This document shows positions 48,569 to 57,464 of a DNA stretch of 64,000 bases, one piece after another. The translations under genes and the position numbers were made by a program. The notes beneath the pieces are model-generated. The model was not told the origin of the DNA. It was given only the letters and a program-made list of their open reading frames with translations, and searched no databases. Position 1 is the stretch's first letter. Each line of letters begins with the position of its first letter. This DNA is from Novosphingobium sp. ST904 (GTDB lineage: Bacteria; Pseudomonadota; Alphaproteobacteria; Sphingomonadales; Sphingomonadaceae). Where the stretch lies: NCBI RefSeq assembly GCF_001298105.1, contig NZ_LGJH01000153.1, positions 54,266-118,265 of the forward strand. Reading direction: 5' to 3'.

Positions 48569-49654
48569 TCATTGCGGGTGCTCCGACTGATCGAGCCCCT
48601 TTGCCGCAAGGAACTTCGATACCTCGTCCGCGATCTGGAGGTTGTTCAGGTCGGACATCATGAAGTGCGTGTTTCCGCGAATGCCGAGGTCGGGCAGATG
48701 GATCAGGCGGGCGTCGCCGCCATGCCGGTTGACGCAGTCCACCCACAGTCTCGCCATGGCCAATCGAACCCGCCAGTTATCCTTCCCGCGCTCGGCGGTC
48801 GGATCGGCGGGGATATTGTCGCCGTAGAAGATCGCGATGGGAATGCGGGTGAGCAGGGCGAAGTCCGCAGGCGCTATTTCCACCGGTTTCAATGTCCCGG
48901 CGGCACTGGGCATTTCCGGCGGCGCCTCCCCCTTCGGAAAGACGAACCCGCTGCCCGGCTCGAATGCCACCACGGCCTTTACATTCGGGCTTGCCATGGC
49001 GGTCAGCCACCCGGGCTCGCCGCCCTGCGAATGCGTGAAGAGGATTGCAGGCCCGGTCTTTTCGAGCAGCGCGGTCATGGCGCTCGAAATGACCCTGGCA
49101 TCGTAAGGGCCGGTGTTCGGCGTGACGGAACGGAAGAACTGCTCCAGCGTCTCCGGCCGGCGATCGAACTGCACGCCGCCGAAGAATTCCGGCCAGGCCC
49201 CCAGGCGGAACTGATCGAAAAAGAGCTGGTCGTTGGGCGCGGGCTCTATCGCCGCCGCCACGCTGCTGTTGCCGGCTCGCCCCCTGCGCGGCTGGTCCAC
49301 GACATATGTCGTGAAGTGGCGGCGCAGGAAAATCGTCTGGAAACCTTCGCGGCCATCCGGCGTGGTTTCCCAGCTCCGCCCCGACTGATAGGCACCGTGA
49401 AGCATCACGACAGGCAGCCGCCTCGGCTTTTCAGGCACCTGATAGAACGCATAGAGATGGTCTGCGTGGAGACTTTGGCCCGCTGCCGTCGGAGCGTTGT
49501 TGGCGAAGGTGCCGGGTTCGGTGTGTATCGTTCCACCGACCGCGAAACTGCCTTGTTCGCTGATGACGAGGGGGGAGGGCGCGGCCTGCGCGGATACGGC
49601 GAACAACGCCAACAGGAGCGGCATCGCTGCAGATGTGATCGCGCGTCGCGACAT
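48569..49654 (-). CDS. Exported alpha/beta hydrolase
   Basis: 361 residues with signal peptide SAAMPLLLALFAVSAQA. Hydrolase motifs: oxyanion VVMLHGAYQSGRSWE, TYVVDQPRRGRAGNS, nucleophile elbow LFTHSQGGEPG (SxxG form HSQGG) and a C-terminal His in IRGNTHFMMSDLNNLQ. Periplasmic esterase or lactonase of unknown substrate. First gene of the minus-strand cluster with CMD and cupin proteins, which suggests processing of an aromatic or lactone compound. Confidence 0.86.
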   Translation of the reverse strand: MSRRAITSAAMPLLLALFAVSAQAAPSPLVISEQGSFAVGGTIHTEPGTFANNAPTAAGQSLHADHLYAFYQVPEKPRRLPVVMLHGAYQSGRSWETTPDGREGFQTIFLRRHFTTYVVDQPRRGRAGNSSVAAAIEPAPNDQLFFDQFRLGAWPEFFGGVQFDRRPETLEQFFRSVTPNTGPYDARVISSAMTALLEKTGPAILFTHSQGGEPGWLTAMASPNVKAVVAFEPGSGFVFPKGEAPPEMPSAAGTLKPVEIAPADFALLTRIPIAIFYGDNIPADPTAERGKDNWRVRLAMARLWVDCVNRHGGDARLIHLPDLGIRGNTHFMMSDLNNLQIADEVSKFLAAKGLDQSEHPQ

Positions 49655-49787
49655 GGCGTTTTCTCCTGTTTTCCGGGAGAAGGTAGCGCCAGGAAAATTC
49701 CATGATTAGATGGCTAAATGCGCATGTAGTAGTAAGCGCTGCTAATCAATGGCTTGCCTTCCGTATCGTGGCCTCTCTCTTCGAGGC

Positions 49788-50785
49788 TCAATGCAACAGC
49801 ATCGCCTGCAGTCCTCGCACCACGCATCCGCACGCATCGGCTGCCGTCCGCACCGAAAGGCCGGTTTCCTTTGACATGAGCGAGCCGAGCAAGGGCGAAA
49901 GCGCGCCTCCGCCGGTCAGCACGATGCCGTCGCCAGAATGTCATGGCTGAGTTCCGGCGGAGTTTCGCTGAGCAGTTGGCGTACGGCTTCGATAATCACG
50001 CGGAAATGCTTCTCCGCGACAAGATCGAGTTCTGCGCAGGAGAGCGACAGGATAGCCGGCATCTGAGTGCGAAGGCTGCGTCCCTTGACCTCGATCGGTA
50101 CGGAACGATCGCCATTTTGCGCGTGGTTGCTATACTCCTCCATCACGCGTTCCGCGGTGAGATCGCCGACGAGCAACTTGTGCCGCAGGTGCAGATCGTC
50201 GGCGATGGCACGGGCCAGCGATGCACCGCCGACACGTACCGATCGCGTCCCGCAGATGCCGCCAAGCGATATTATCGCCACTTCGCTGGTACCGGCGCCG
50301 CATTCGACGATCATGGTTCCGGAGGGACGCTCGATGGGCAATTCGGCACCGATCGCGGCGGCCAGCGGTTCGGGGACAAGCCGGACCGAGGCCAGGCCAG
50401 CGTCGCTTGCCGCGGTAAGAAGCGCTGCCCGCTCCGCCTGAGTGGCATCCGAAGGCACCCCGATCAGGACGCGCGTCCGGCCCAGCCGTGTGCGTCCCAT
50501 CGCGCAGCGCAGCGCATAGCTGAGCATGTGCGTGGCCGCATCGATGTCCTGCAGGACTCCGCGACGAAGCGGACGCTTGATCCGCATGTGGCTTGGCGTG
50601 CGATCCACCATCGCCCGCGCGCTTTGTCCGGCTGCAAGAAGTCGCTCGGCACCCGAAGGACCAGTGAAGCAGCAAAGCGAAGGTTCATCGAACAAAATGC
50701 CATCGGAGCGATGAACCACGCGAACATTCGCAGTGCCGAAATCAATCGCGATTTCCGGCTTTTTCAAGGAAAAAATTGAAGCCAT
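49788..50785 (-). pseudogene. MreB-like actin-fold protein (divergent paralogue), frame broken near 3' end
   Basis: Begins MASIFSLKKPEIAIDFGTAN (phosphate 1 loop DFGTANVRV), VPSDATQAERAALLTAASDA, EPLAAAIGAELPI, and phosphate 2 loop VECGAGTSEVAIISLGG (Asp of usual DIGGGT replaced by Glu, first Gly by Cys). The frame breaks near 49929-49940 and then reads GDGIVLTGGGALSPLLGSLM, KETGLSVRTA to a TGA at 49788-49790, restoring the conserved LTGGGALL motif. About 331 residues. A second, non-canonical MreB rather than the mreBCD copy; role unknown. Confidence 0.8.
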
Positions 50786-50813
50786 GGCTGCCCTCTAGCA
50801 GCCCGCTGGATCG

Positions 50814-51056
50814 TTGTCTTCAACAACTCTCCGGACGTTTTCGGGCGTTTCTCATTGGACGGACCAGCTTTCTATGGGCCTGCTACCCGATGCACGGACG
50901 CCTTCGTCCCATCGGCTTCAGCCGTTACGGGGGCCTCTTCAACGGCAACCGCCGCGCGGTAAAGTATCAGCCCATTCGTTGATCGGCATTCTCTCTGCAG
51001 CTGCGATCGTCCTGGTTCTTTTCAGCCTTTTCGTGCTGCCGGCTTTTGCCAGATAA
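50814..51056 (+). CDS. Possible small tail-anchored membrane protein
   Basis: 80 residues, TTG start, polar Ser/Pro/Arg-rich N-terminus (MSSTTLRTFSGVSHWTDQLS) and a single hydrophobic C-terminal helix IGILSAAAIVLVLFSLFVLP. Divergent from the MreB-like gene (28 bases apart). The abrupt polar/hydrophobic layout is what a real tail-anchored protein would show, but there is no homology I recognise and the start is weak. Confidence 0.4.
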   Translation: MSSTTLRTFSGVSHWTDQLSMGLLPDARTPSSHRLQPLRGPLQRQPPRGKVSAHSLIGILSAAAIVLVLFSLFVLPAFAR

Positions 51057-51152
51057 GGCAGGCCAGCCCCGCCAACGTTGCGCATCGATCTTGCGCACGT
51101 TGCGTAACAAGTAATTGGATCCAGAAACAGGAATTGGTATACTATTCCATGT

Positions 51153-54100
51153 TTACTTACCGCTGATCGTCAGCATATTGTGGGGTTCATTCGCCGTACC
51201 AAACGCGACGATCCACGGTTTTGACGGATCAGTGATTTCAAGTGAAATCGGATAGGTTTTTGCCGTTTGTGTTGCGATGACCTGCTTGGGACCGCTCACT
51301 GCAGCGTTCCACGTCCGGACCGTCAGTTCATGTGTACCCGCACCGTAAACTGTCAGATCGATTTGGTGCCGTCCGCCCTCAGTTAGGCGCGAAGTTGCCG
51401 AGAGGATTGCAGTGCGCAGTGGATCCAGCGACAGAACCACAGAAGAGGCGTCGGCGACGGTCAGCTGCCTTTCGATGGAGCCATATCGGACATCGTAACG
51501 ACCGGCATCGAGTTGCAGATCAAACTTGCCCGGACGCACCCGAGTCGTCTTCTTTGTTCGCGAGTTCCGGAACTCGGCTCCCTGTGGTGCTGTTCCCTGC
51601 AGCCGAGCGCCAATTCCCACGCGGGAAAAATTCATGGCCATGCGACAGCTCGAGTAAACCCACATCTCCTTGTACGGGAACACCGCATTGTTACCCCAGG
51701 CGGGCGCGTCTTCCTCATAGGAATTGAACCCGAGCGACATGCCACCAACGAAGTTTGGCAGTGCCACTGTGAAATTCTGCCAAAACGCGTTGCCTACGCC
51801 GTACAGAAGCGAGCGGGAAAATGGGTTTGCGCCGAGGACCCACTGAACCTGACGCGCTGCCAAGTCGGAGAGGTCGGCTCGTTGGAGCGTCGCGGCCGCT
51901 GCACCGAGACCGATGGTCTTGCTCATATGAACCGTACTCGATCCCTTACGAACGTGATCGTACCAGAGCGGGAAGATGCGCAAGGTATGATTGGGTCCGA
52001 GCGAGGTTCCGGCATCGTACTGCTGTTGCATTTGGCGGCGGATTACGTCCGGCATGGGCGGTGTGGGGAACACAGCGCTGGGCTTTTGCGCTAGCATCAT
52101 GCCCGTCCGATCAAGAGGTTGCGGAGCGTCTAGGTCAGACTTGCGCCAGACCGCCGCTGGAATGATGTTGAATGGGTCCGATGCCTCTGAGCCCGTCACA
52201 CAGAAATGATCGGCGTAGATTGCCAACCCCGCGTACCAGTCCATCCAGTCAGGGTGATCGGGCAGCGCATCACAGAGCGCCGAGAACGCGAGAAGACCGC
52301 AGTCTTCGAAGCTGTTGTGGTATTCGTGGACTATGCGTGTCCTTCCAGCGTCTTCGTAAAAATAGCCGGTTATGCCAATGCCGTCGATAAAGGTGCGTTC
52401 CTGGATGGCCACGAGCCATTTGGCAAAGCGAGCCGCTTCGGTTGCGTATTGCCGCTCGCCCGTTGCGCGGTACATTTCGACGGCAGCCAGCGTCGCATAG
52501 CCGACAAAGTCCCGCCAACTCGGCTGGTTGATCTCGAGCGGAGGAGCATCCTTCGGAGGTTGGATTGCCGCCGCAACGAGAGCGAAGTCCTCGCGCGCAG
52601 CCTTGAGCACATTCGATGCAAGCTTGGCATCCCGCGTCCGCAAAGTTCGCACAGAGCGTGCACCAGCAAGAACACCGAGGATGTTCTGGAAATCATCCCG
52701 GCCAACTGAACTGCGCTCGTCGTCCTGAATGACATCGTCTGCGGTGCCGACCTTGCTGTCGGTCCAGTAGGACACATGGTTGTAGAGCGCGCGCTGAGCC
52801 GGAGCGAAGCGAGTACGAACCGACCAGTCCAAGCCCCAGAGAGCTTCTTCCAATGCGCGCTCGGCCAGCGCCGACTTCCCGCGTAGTTTAAGCGCATCGT
52901 GCAAATCGAGCAGCGCGTAGATCGAGAGGTGGGTTCGATAGGGGCTCTGGGTCAGGTTTGCGGCATCATGCCATCCGCCTTCGACGCTGCGCTTTTCTCC
53001 TTTGTAGAGCGCAAAGACGTCCCGATGGCACGCATCCTGGACACCTGGCACAGGGAAGCCGCACCTCAACCCGTAAAAGGCGTTGAGCGTGGCTTCGATC
53101 ACTGGCTCCCAGGCGTCGTCGGAAATCAGGAAGGGATCGCTGGTGGTCGAGCCATGCCGCAGCCGATAACGCCCAGGCTTACTGAAAGAGGTGAAGTCCA
53201 GCTTACGATAGGAGCCGCGCGAGTTAATGACCGGGGCGGCGTCCAAGGTCGCCACTACCTGGTTGCTATCAGCTTCAACAATCTGAAATGAGTGGGAGCC
53301 CTCGTGTGCGATGGCGATCTTTGGTCCGGCAGGTTGATAGCCGACGTGGCTGAAGGCGATGGTTCCAGGGGCAATGGCCCAGCCCTTAGGCTGCTCAGCA
53401 TCGATCCTCTCGACTGCCAGCTCATCAAAATCATAAGTGATACGCGTGTCCGCTCCGCCGATGCTGACACCGGAAAGCGTTTGGAAAATCATAAACTCGG
53501 AAACGCGATCGCGGTGCTGCTCGGGAATTTCCCACACCAAATGATTCCACTCACCCGGTTTCAGGTCGCCAATGTAGTGCACTGCAACCGGATCGAGTGG
53601 GCCTGCTGGGGCGCCTTCACAGGTAAACTGCAGCGATATCACATTGACCGGATTAGTAGTCGGGTGGACGTAAGCCCACATGGAAATGCGATTGAACGCG
53701 CTCCAGTCCTGTGGCTCCTTGAAGATGCGTCGTGCGAAAGCTGCGAATGGCTGCCCTTCAAAGAGCACACCCTCACCCTGGAACGTGCCGTTGGGGCGGC
53801 GCGCAGCCCGAATGTAGTCCTCGTTACGTAGCAACGTGCTGAACCGAAGCGAACGGCTACCGGATCGCGCCCGTTCGCTGGTGTAGCTTAGCGAGACCGC
53901 CGCAGATGCTACCCAGCCATTGTCAGACTCCATGTCATCGATCAGCCTGCGCTCATGGACAGGCTTGGCGCGACCTTTTTCGTCCAGAAGCTTTGACAGG
54001 TCCGCCTTGAGCAAAGGACGGATCGGCCAGCGCCCTTGCCACATCGCTGAAGTGGAAGTTCCACGGCCTATGCCCGCGGCGGCCAGTTGGCCCGGCATCA

Positions 54101-54191
54101 AACTAATGACGGCCAGCGTCGAAGTAGATTTGAGAAGTCCTCTGCGGGTTACATCGAACCGAGGCGCAGCTTGCGTTACCTTCATGTTCAA
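51153..54191 (-). CDS. Glycoside hydrolase family 9-like protein with Tat-type signal
   Basis: 1012 residues. Twin-arginine leader (VTRRGLLKSTSTLAVISL). Then a jelly-roll carbohydrate-binding-like region (LIDDMESDNGWVASAAVSLS, WSAFNRISMWAYVHPTTN), an Ig-like CelD-N domain (FSHVGYQPAGPKIAIAHEGS), the (alpha/alpha)6 catalytic domain (VEGGWHDAANLTQSPYRTHL, QVQWVLGANPFSRSLLYGVG) and a C-terminal beta domain. The GH9 DAGD base motif reads DAAN here, so the second Asp is Asn and classical endoglucanase activity is doubtful. Last gene of Dabb-DUF1080-GH9 with a 4-base overlap. Confidence 0.85.
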   Translation of the reverse strand: MNMKVTQAAPRFDVTRRGLLKSTSTLAVISLMPGQLAAAGIGRGTSTSAMWQGRWPIRPLLKADLSKLLDEKGRAKPVHERRLIDDMESDNGWVASAAVSLSYTSERARSGSRSLRFSTLLRNEDYIRAARRPNGTFQGEGVLFEGQPFAAFARRIFKEPQDWSAFNRISMWAYVHPTTNPVNVISLQFTCEGAPAGPLDPVAVHYIGDLKPGEWNHLVWEIPEQHRDRVSEFMIFQTLSGVSIGGADTRITYDFDELAVERIDAEQPKGWAIAPGTIAFSHVGYQPAGPKIAIAHEGSHSFQIVEADSNQVVATLDAAPVINSRGSYRKLDFTSFSKPGRYRLRHGSTTSDPFLISDDAWEPVIEATLNAFYGLRCGFPVPGVQDACHRDVFALYKGEKRSVEGGWHDAANLTQSPYRTHLSIYALLDLHDALKLRGKSALAERALEEALWGLDWSVRTRFAPAQRALYNHVSYWTDSKVGTADDVIQDDERSSVGRDDFQNILGVLAGARSVRTLRTRDAKLASNVLKAAREDFALVAAAIQPPKDAPPLEINQPSWRDFVGYATLAAVEMYRATGERQYATEAARFAKWLVAIQERTFIDGIGITGYFYEDAGRTRIVHEYHNSFEDCGLLAFSALCDALPDHPDWMDWYAGLAIYADHFCVTGSEASDPFNIIPAAVWRKSDLDAPQPLDRTGMMLAQKPSAVFPTPPMPDVIRRQMQQQYDAGTSLGPNHTLRIFPLWYDHVRKGSSTVHMSKTIGLGAAAATLQRADLSDLAARQVQWVLGANPFSRSLLYGVGNAFWQNFTVALPNFVGGMSLGFNSYEEDAPAWGNNAVFPYKEMWVYSSCRMAMNFSRVGIGARLQGTAPQGAEFRNSRTKKTTRVRPGKFDLQLDAGRYDVRYGSIERQLTVADASSVVLSLDPLRTAILSATSRLTEGGRHQIDLTVYGAGTHELTVRTWNAAVSGPKQVIATQTAKTYPISLEITDPSKPWIVAFGTANEPHNMLTISGK

Positions 54192-55141
54192 TTCCTAACA
54201 ACAATCTGCGGAACGGTCGTGATCGGTTCGATCCGAATGTCGCGGAAATAGATTTCGGTGCCTTCGGACTGGAGCTGGATCATTCCGCTGGTGAGCGGCC
54301 GCGCTTTACCGTCGTCTCCGATGGCCTTGAGATTGGACAATGCCATCACCGGTTCGCCGTTGATGACGTGGACAGAGTTCTCGCCGGCGACATATAGATC
54401 GAGCCGGTTCCACTGCCCGAGTGGATGCTCGGCATCGGTTGCCTGCCGGACCTGGGTCGGCATACGGATGGTGGCAAGCCTGCCCCCGGCTAGGAAACGA
54501 TAGTCGGGTCCGCCCATCGACCCTTTTTCAGAACCTTCACCGATTGTCACATCCATGCGGACACCGAGCCCGACCGGCATGACCATGCCTGTCCTGGGTG
54601 GGGAAATCTCGAACTCAACCGAGCTAGCCCAAGCACCCAGTATGGCGCCCTCCTTGCCAAAGCTATGATACAACACGCCGCTGTTCGGCGGTGTCTCGGG
54701 CGACCATTGCCTGCCGAATTTATAAGACAGGCTGAGATGGTACTTCGAGTAGGCTCGCCGCGTATTGAGTGCCCCCCATGTACGACCGGAGACATAGATC
54801 GCGGGAGCCCCGTCTACCCGGACAACACGGAATATGTCGCCGATACCGGTCCTTCCCAGCGGTTGCTCCGGGGCACCGGGAAAGATCATGCCGCCCCCTG
54901 GCTTGCCGAGCCACGGCGTGAATGCGCTGAGATCGCGGCCGTTAAAGAGCGATTCCGCTTTTCCGCTCGGTCGCGGAACTTCGGCCAGCGCCAGCTTTTG
55001 GATTTTGAATGGCGGAGTGCCTGGAATAATCTGAATCGGTGGAAGATCAGCGGCCGGCGGGGGAGCAGCCAAGATTGTCTGGGTCACTCCTGCCGCGGCA
55101 ACGCTTAGTCCGGCCATCGCGACCGCCAATCTGGTGCTCAT
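54188..55141 (-). CDS. Exported DUF1080 (3-keto-disaccharide hydrolase-type) protein
   Basis: 317 residues, signal peptide AVAMAGLSVAAAGVTQTILA. DUF1080/concanavalin-like jelly roll with ESLFNGRDLSAFTPWLGKPG at the start of the domain, NSGVLYHSFGKEG, WNRLDLYVAGENSVHVINGE and the end motif IQLQSEGTEIYFRDIRIEP. Relatives hydrolyse 3-keto-glycosides or bind glycans in the periplasm. Adjacent to a Dabb gene (1-base gap) and overlapping the GH9 gene, so the three probably act on one plant or microbial glycan. Confidence 0.87.
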   Translation of the reverse strand: MSTRLAVAMAGLSVAAAGVTQTILAAPPPAADLPPIQIIPGTPPFKIQKLALAEVPRPSGKAESLFNGRDLSAFTPWLGKPGGGMIFPGAPEQPLGRTGIGDIFRVVRVDGAPAIYVSGRTWGALNTRRAYSKYHLSLSYKFGRQWSPETPPNSGVLYHSFGKEGAILGAWASSVEFEISPPRTGMVMPVGLGVRMDVTIGEGSEKGSMGGPDYRFLAGGRLATIRMPTQVRQATDAEHPLGQWNRLDLYVAGENSVHVINGEPVMALSNLKAIGDDGKARPLTSGMIQLQSEGTEIYFRDIRIEPITTVPQIVVRN

Positions 55142-55142
55142 C

Positions 55143-55451
55143 TCAAGGTGTTCCTTCGAACTTGCTGGGATTGAGGTCGAGTTCCACAGCCTCGATCAGC
55201 GGCAACAGCCATTCGAGAAGCGCTACGTGGAGAGGATGGTCTGCATACGCTGCGCAAGCCGCTGCGTTCGCAAACTTCAGATATCCGCCAAAACCGTAGC
55301 CCCCGTGGTTGACTGCAACGTTCGGTCCAACTGCAACTTCGAGCAGCCCGGGAATCTCGCCGCGGAAACCTTCGATTGCGTGGGTCGCACGCGAGCAGTC
55401 ATCGGCTGTCGCATCAGGCTTCCAGCGAAACAAAAAGATGTGAATGTACAT
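55143..55451 (-). CDS. Dabb-family (stress-responsive A/B barrel) protein
   Basis: 102 residues from ATG 55449-55451 (GAGGGAAG upstream), MYIHIFLFRWKPDATADDCS, with the dimeric alpha-beta barrel pattern (AIEGFRGEIPGLLEVAVGPN, YGFGGYLKFANAAACAAYAD, HPLHVALLEWLLPLI). Cytoplasmic. First gene of the minus-strand operon with DUF1080 and GH9. Dabb proteins often accompany sugar-oxidation or hydrolase genes; the exact role is unknown. Confidence 0.82.
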   Translation of the reverse strand: MYIHIFLFRWKPDATADDCSRATHAIEGFRGEIPGLLEVAVGPNVAVNHGGYGFGGYLKFANAAACAAYADHPLHVALLEWLLPLIEAVELDLNPSKFEGTP

Positions 55452-55843
55452 CGGCTTCCCTCGGTTTCGGAGCGGCGGAACTGATCGGTAATTTGACCTT
55501 GTCGGTGCACGCTCGGGTAATCGACAAAGCATTCGTACCATTCGCGAATGGGCCGGCGGGCTTCCGACCCAAGCGCCGGTCTTTTCTCGTGGGTCGTCAC
55601 CTGCGGCGGCTGTAGGTAGCCGCGCCGACGATAGCTTGCGGCCCGATCAGCCGAGACACGCAGTCCCCGCGATGCCCCATAAAAACTCTCCCAAACAGCA
55701 AGGATTTGTTCGGTGATGTGACGAATCACGACCCGTTGATCTCTCGTTGACAGGGTCTGCATATTGACATTTGTACGGCCGTACAAATCATAATTCGAGT
55801 GGTGGCATTGATGGCAGGGGCGCCAGCAGCCATGGGAGGACTG
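55452..55843. other. Regulatory intergenic region between Dabb operon and TetR gene
   Basis: About 390 bases without a convincing gene. A 202-codon open frame crosses it on the minus strand, but its predicted protein has no domain and unusual composition. It carries the operator and promoter described separately and must hold the leftward promoter for the Dabb-DUF1080-GH9 operon. Confidence 0.45.
55747..55794 (+). promoter_or_regulatory. Promoter with perfect 20-bp TetR operator
   Basis: ATTTGTACGGCCGTACAAAT at 55769-55788 is a perfect palindrome. It overlaps two possible promoters: TTGACA (55747-55752) with -10 TTTGTA (55770-55775) at 17 bases, and TTGACA (55764-55769) with CATAAT (55789-55794), where the palindrome fills the spacer. 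The position just upstream of the tetR gene fits autoregulation and control of the divergent operon. Confidence 0.75.
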
Positions 55844-56485
55844 ATGGCAAATCCCGAACTTTCGACACGGCAGCGGATCCTCCAAGCTGCAGAACCCCTG
55901 TTCGCAAAACTGGGATTTGCGGGCGTATCAATGCGAGCAATTGCTGGAGCCGCAGGTGTTCACCTGGGACAACTGCCGTATCACTTCGGTACGAAAGAGA
56001 CGCTCTACCGTGAAATTTGGGAGAATTGGATCAGCCAAGTGGATGCAGGCACTTTGCTCTTAGAGAAGCAGCCTGCTTCTGATGCGCCGCAAAAGGAGCA
56101 ACTTCGGGCCGTAGTGCGGGCTTTTTTTGATGGCCCCGCCCGGATGCTTAGTGATCCACGCGGCAGGCACTTCGTCGCGATCATGGTCAAGGAGGCACAT
56201 GACCCTGCCAGTGCCTCTCGCGGTTTGCTGGAAGAATTCATCTATCCAAACGGCAACAGATTCCGCCTCGAGCTTGCTCGACTTTTCCCTGAGATGGATG
56301 CGACGTCACAAGACGCCGGATTTGAAATGATCCTGGCAGCGCTGCGGATAGTGATCGAGCGAGATCGGCCGACTGCGGACGGACAATTGCACCCCGACGA
56401 AGCAGCCCACTTAGTCGGGCTTTTGACTCATTTCATTGTCGACGGGTGGATGGCATTGGCTGAGATTTCGCAGAGAAGCGTCTAA
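55844..56485 (+). CDS. TetR/AcrR-family transcriptional regulator
   Basis: 213 residues from ATG 55844, chosen for the strong GGGAGGA site just upstream; in-frame ATGs at 55811 and 55832 are alternatives. N-terminal TetR helix-turn-helix: TRQRILQAAEPLFAKLGFAG, VSMRAIAGAAGVHLGQLPYH, FGTKETLYREI. Ligand domain helical (RGLLEEFIYPNGNRFRLELA). Probably represses itself and the divergent glycan operon through the palindrome upstream; ligand unknown. Confidence 0.88.
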   Translation: MANPELSTRQRILQAAEPLFAKLGFAGVSMRAIAGAAGVHLGQLPYHFGTKETLYREIWENWISQVDAGTLLLEKQPASDAPQKEQLRAVVRAFFDGPARMLSDPRGRHFVAIMVKEAHDPASASRGLLEEFIYPNGNRFRLELARLFPEMDATSQDAGFEMILAALRIVIERDRPTADGQLHPDEAAHLVGLLTHFIVDGWMALAEISQRSV

Positions 56486-56585
56486 AGTTCACCACTCAAA
56501 ACGCAGAACGGTACGCGGAAAAACACCTCCAACAGGTCAGCGGGGCCTTGTGGAGGGCTGAGTAGCCTGAGTAGCCCCTAGTTTT

Positions 56586-56900
56586 CTAGACGCCTTCCGC
56601 TTTCAAAATCTGCAGCCGCTCGAACTGTGCGGGTGACAGCATCCCGTTCCTGACCTACTTGCGGAGCGGATTGTAGAACATCTCGATGTAATCGAACACG
56701 TCCTGCCGGGCTTCGTCGCGCATTTTGTAGGTTCGGCGCCGGATGCGTTCTCGCTTGAGCGACGAGAAGAAGCTCTCTGCCACCGCATTGTCATGGTAGT
56801 TGCCGCGCCGGCTCATCGAATGCTCAAGATTGTGAGCCCGGATGAAGGCCGCCCAGTCCATGCTGGTGAACTGCGAGCCTTGATCCGAGTGGATCAATAC
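56586..56900 (-). pseudogene. IS3-family transposase C-terminal remnant
   Basis: Fragment of OrfB integrase catalytic domain: LIHSDQGSQFTSMDWAAFIR, SMSRRGNYHDNAVAESFFSS, LKRERIRRRTYKMRDEARQD, FDYIEMFYNPLRK. An in-frame TAG then interrupts where a His is usual, followed by VRNGMLSPAQFERLQ. The catalytic Asp and Glu of the DDE triad are present but the N-terminal half is missing. Dead relic at the edge of the accessory segment. Confidence 0.85.
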
Positions 56901-57464
56901 CCGTTGTTTTGGGATGTCTTGGGAAGGACCGTTGGCGGACAGGGTGTCCGTCAAAAGCACCAAGTAACCATTGAATTAAAAGAGAAAATGTAATCGCGCT
57001 CTTTCGCGATACCCCACTTTGTACCCCACTCGACGGTGGGCTGGTTGCAGGAAATCGAACCCACAATTTTACTGGGTAGCGAGAAATTCCGAATCGCTTT
57101 GCGTATCGTAGCACGTTGGCTTCGATTGACAGATCGGGGTCGTCTCCCGAACCGCAGAGCCGCCTTTCAGCACCTCCGAGCATCTCCGAAGCGGCCATTC
57201 GTTCACCGACAGGGCGACCATGATGAACGGCTGGCAATGGAACTTTCGCGACCGTCGCCTTTGGGGCGGCCGCCCCGAGTAATCCGACCTTCGCACCCCG
57301 ACGTTCCGTCGCCGCAGGTTGAGCATCAGCTCTTGCCGGTGCACGAACCGCTTCGCGGAGGGCGTAATCGGCGAGGTTCCTGCACGGATCGTGGGTCGCC
57401 CGGGGATTGAGCGTAGCGGGCGGTAGGTCGAGCATTCCGGCTCCTTTCAACCAAGGAGCGAACG
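56901..57464. other. Gene-free junction with tRNA-T-arm-like string
   Basis: About 560 bases between two insertion elements, no supported gene. On the minus strand at 57035-57066 there is a TGGGTTCGATTTCCTGCAAC string followed by CAGCCCACC, similar to the T-loop and 3' end of a tRNA, but the T-stem does not pair and no tRNA body precedes it. Just beyond it are the near-repeats GTGGGGTACAAAGTGGGGTA. It may be an old att site or chance. Confidence 0.35.

Noticed and set aside
55277..55885. 202-codon minus-strand frame through the Dabb/TetR intergenic region
   Set aside because: No recognisable domain, overlaps the Dabb gene and the operator, and lacks a ribosome site.
57035..57066. tRNA gene on the minus strand
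   Set aside because: Only a T-loop-like string; the T-stem does not pair and no acceptor, D or anticodon arms are found. Kept only as a possible att remnant.
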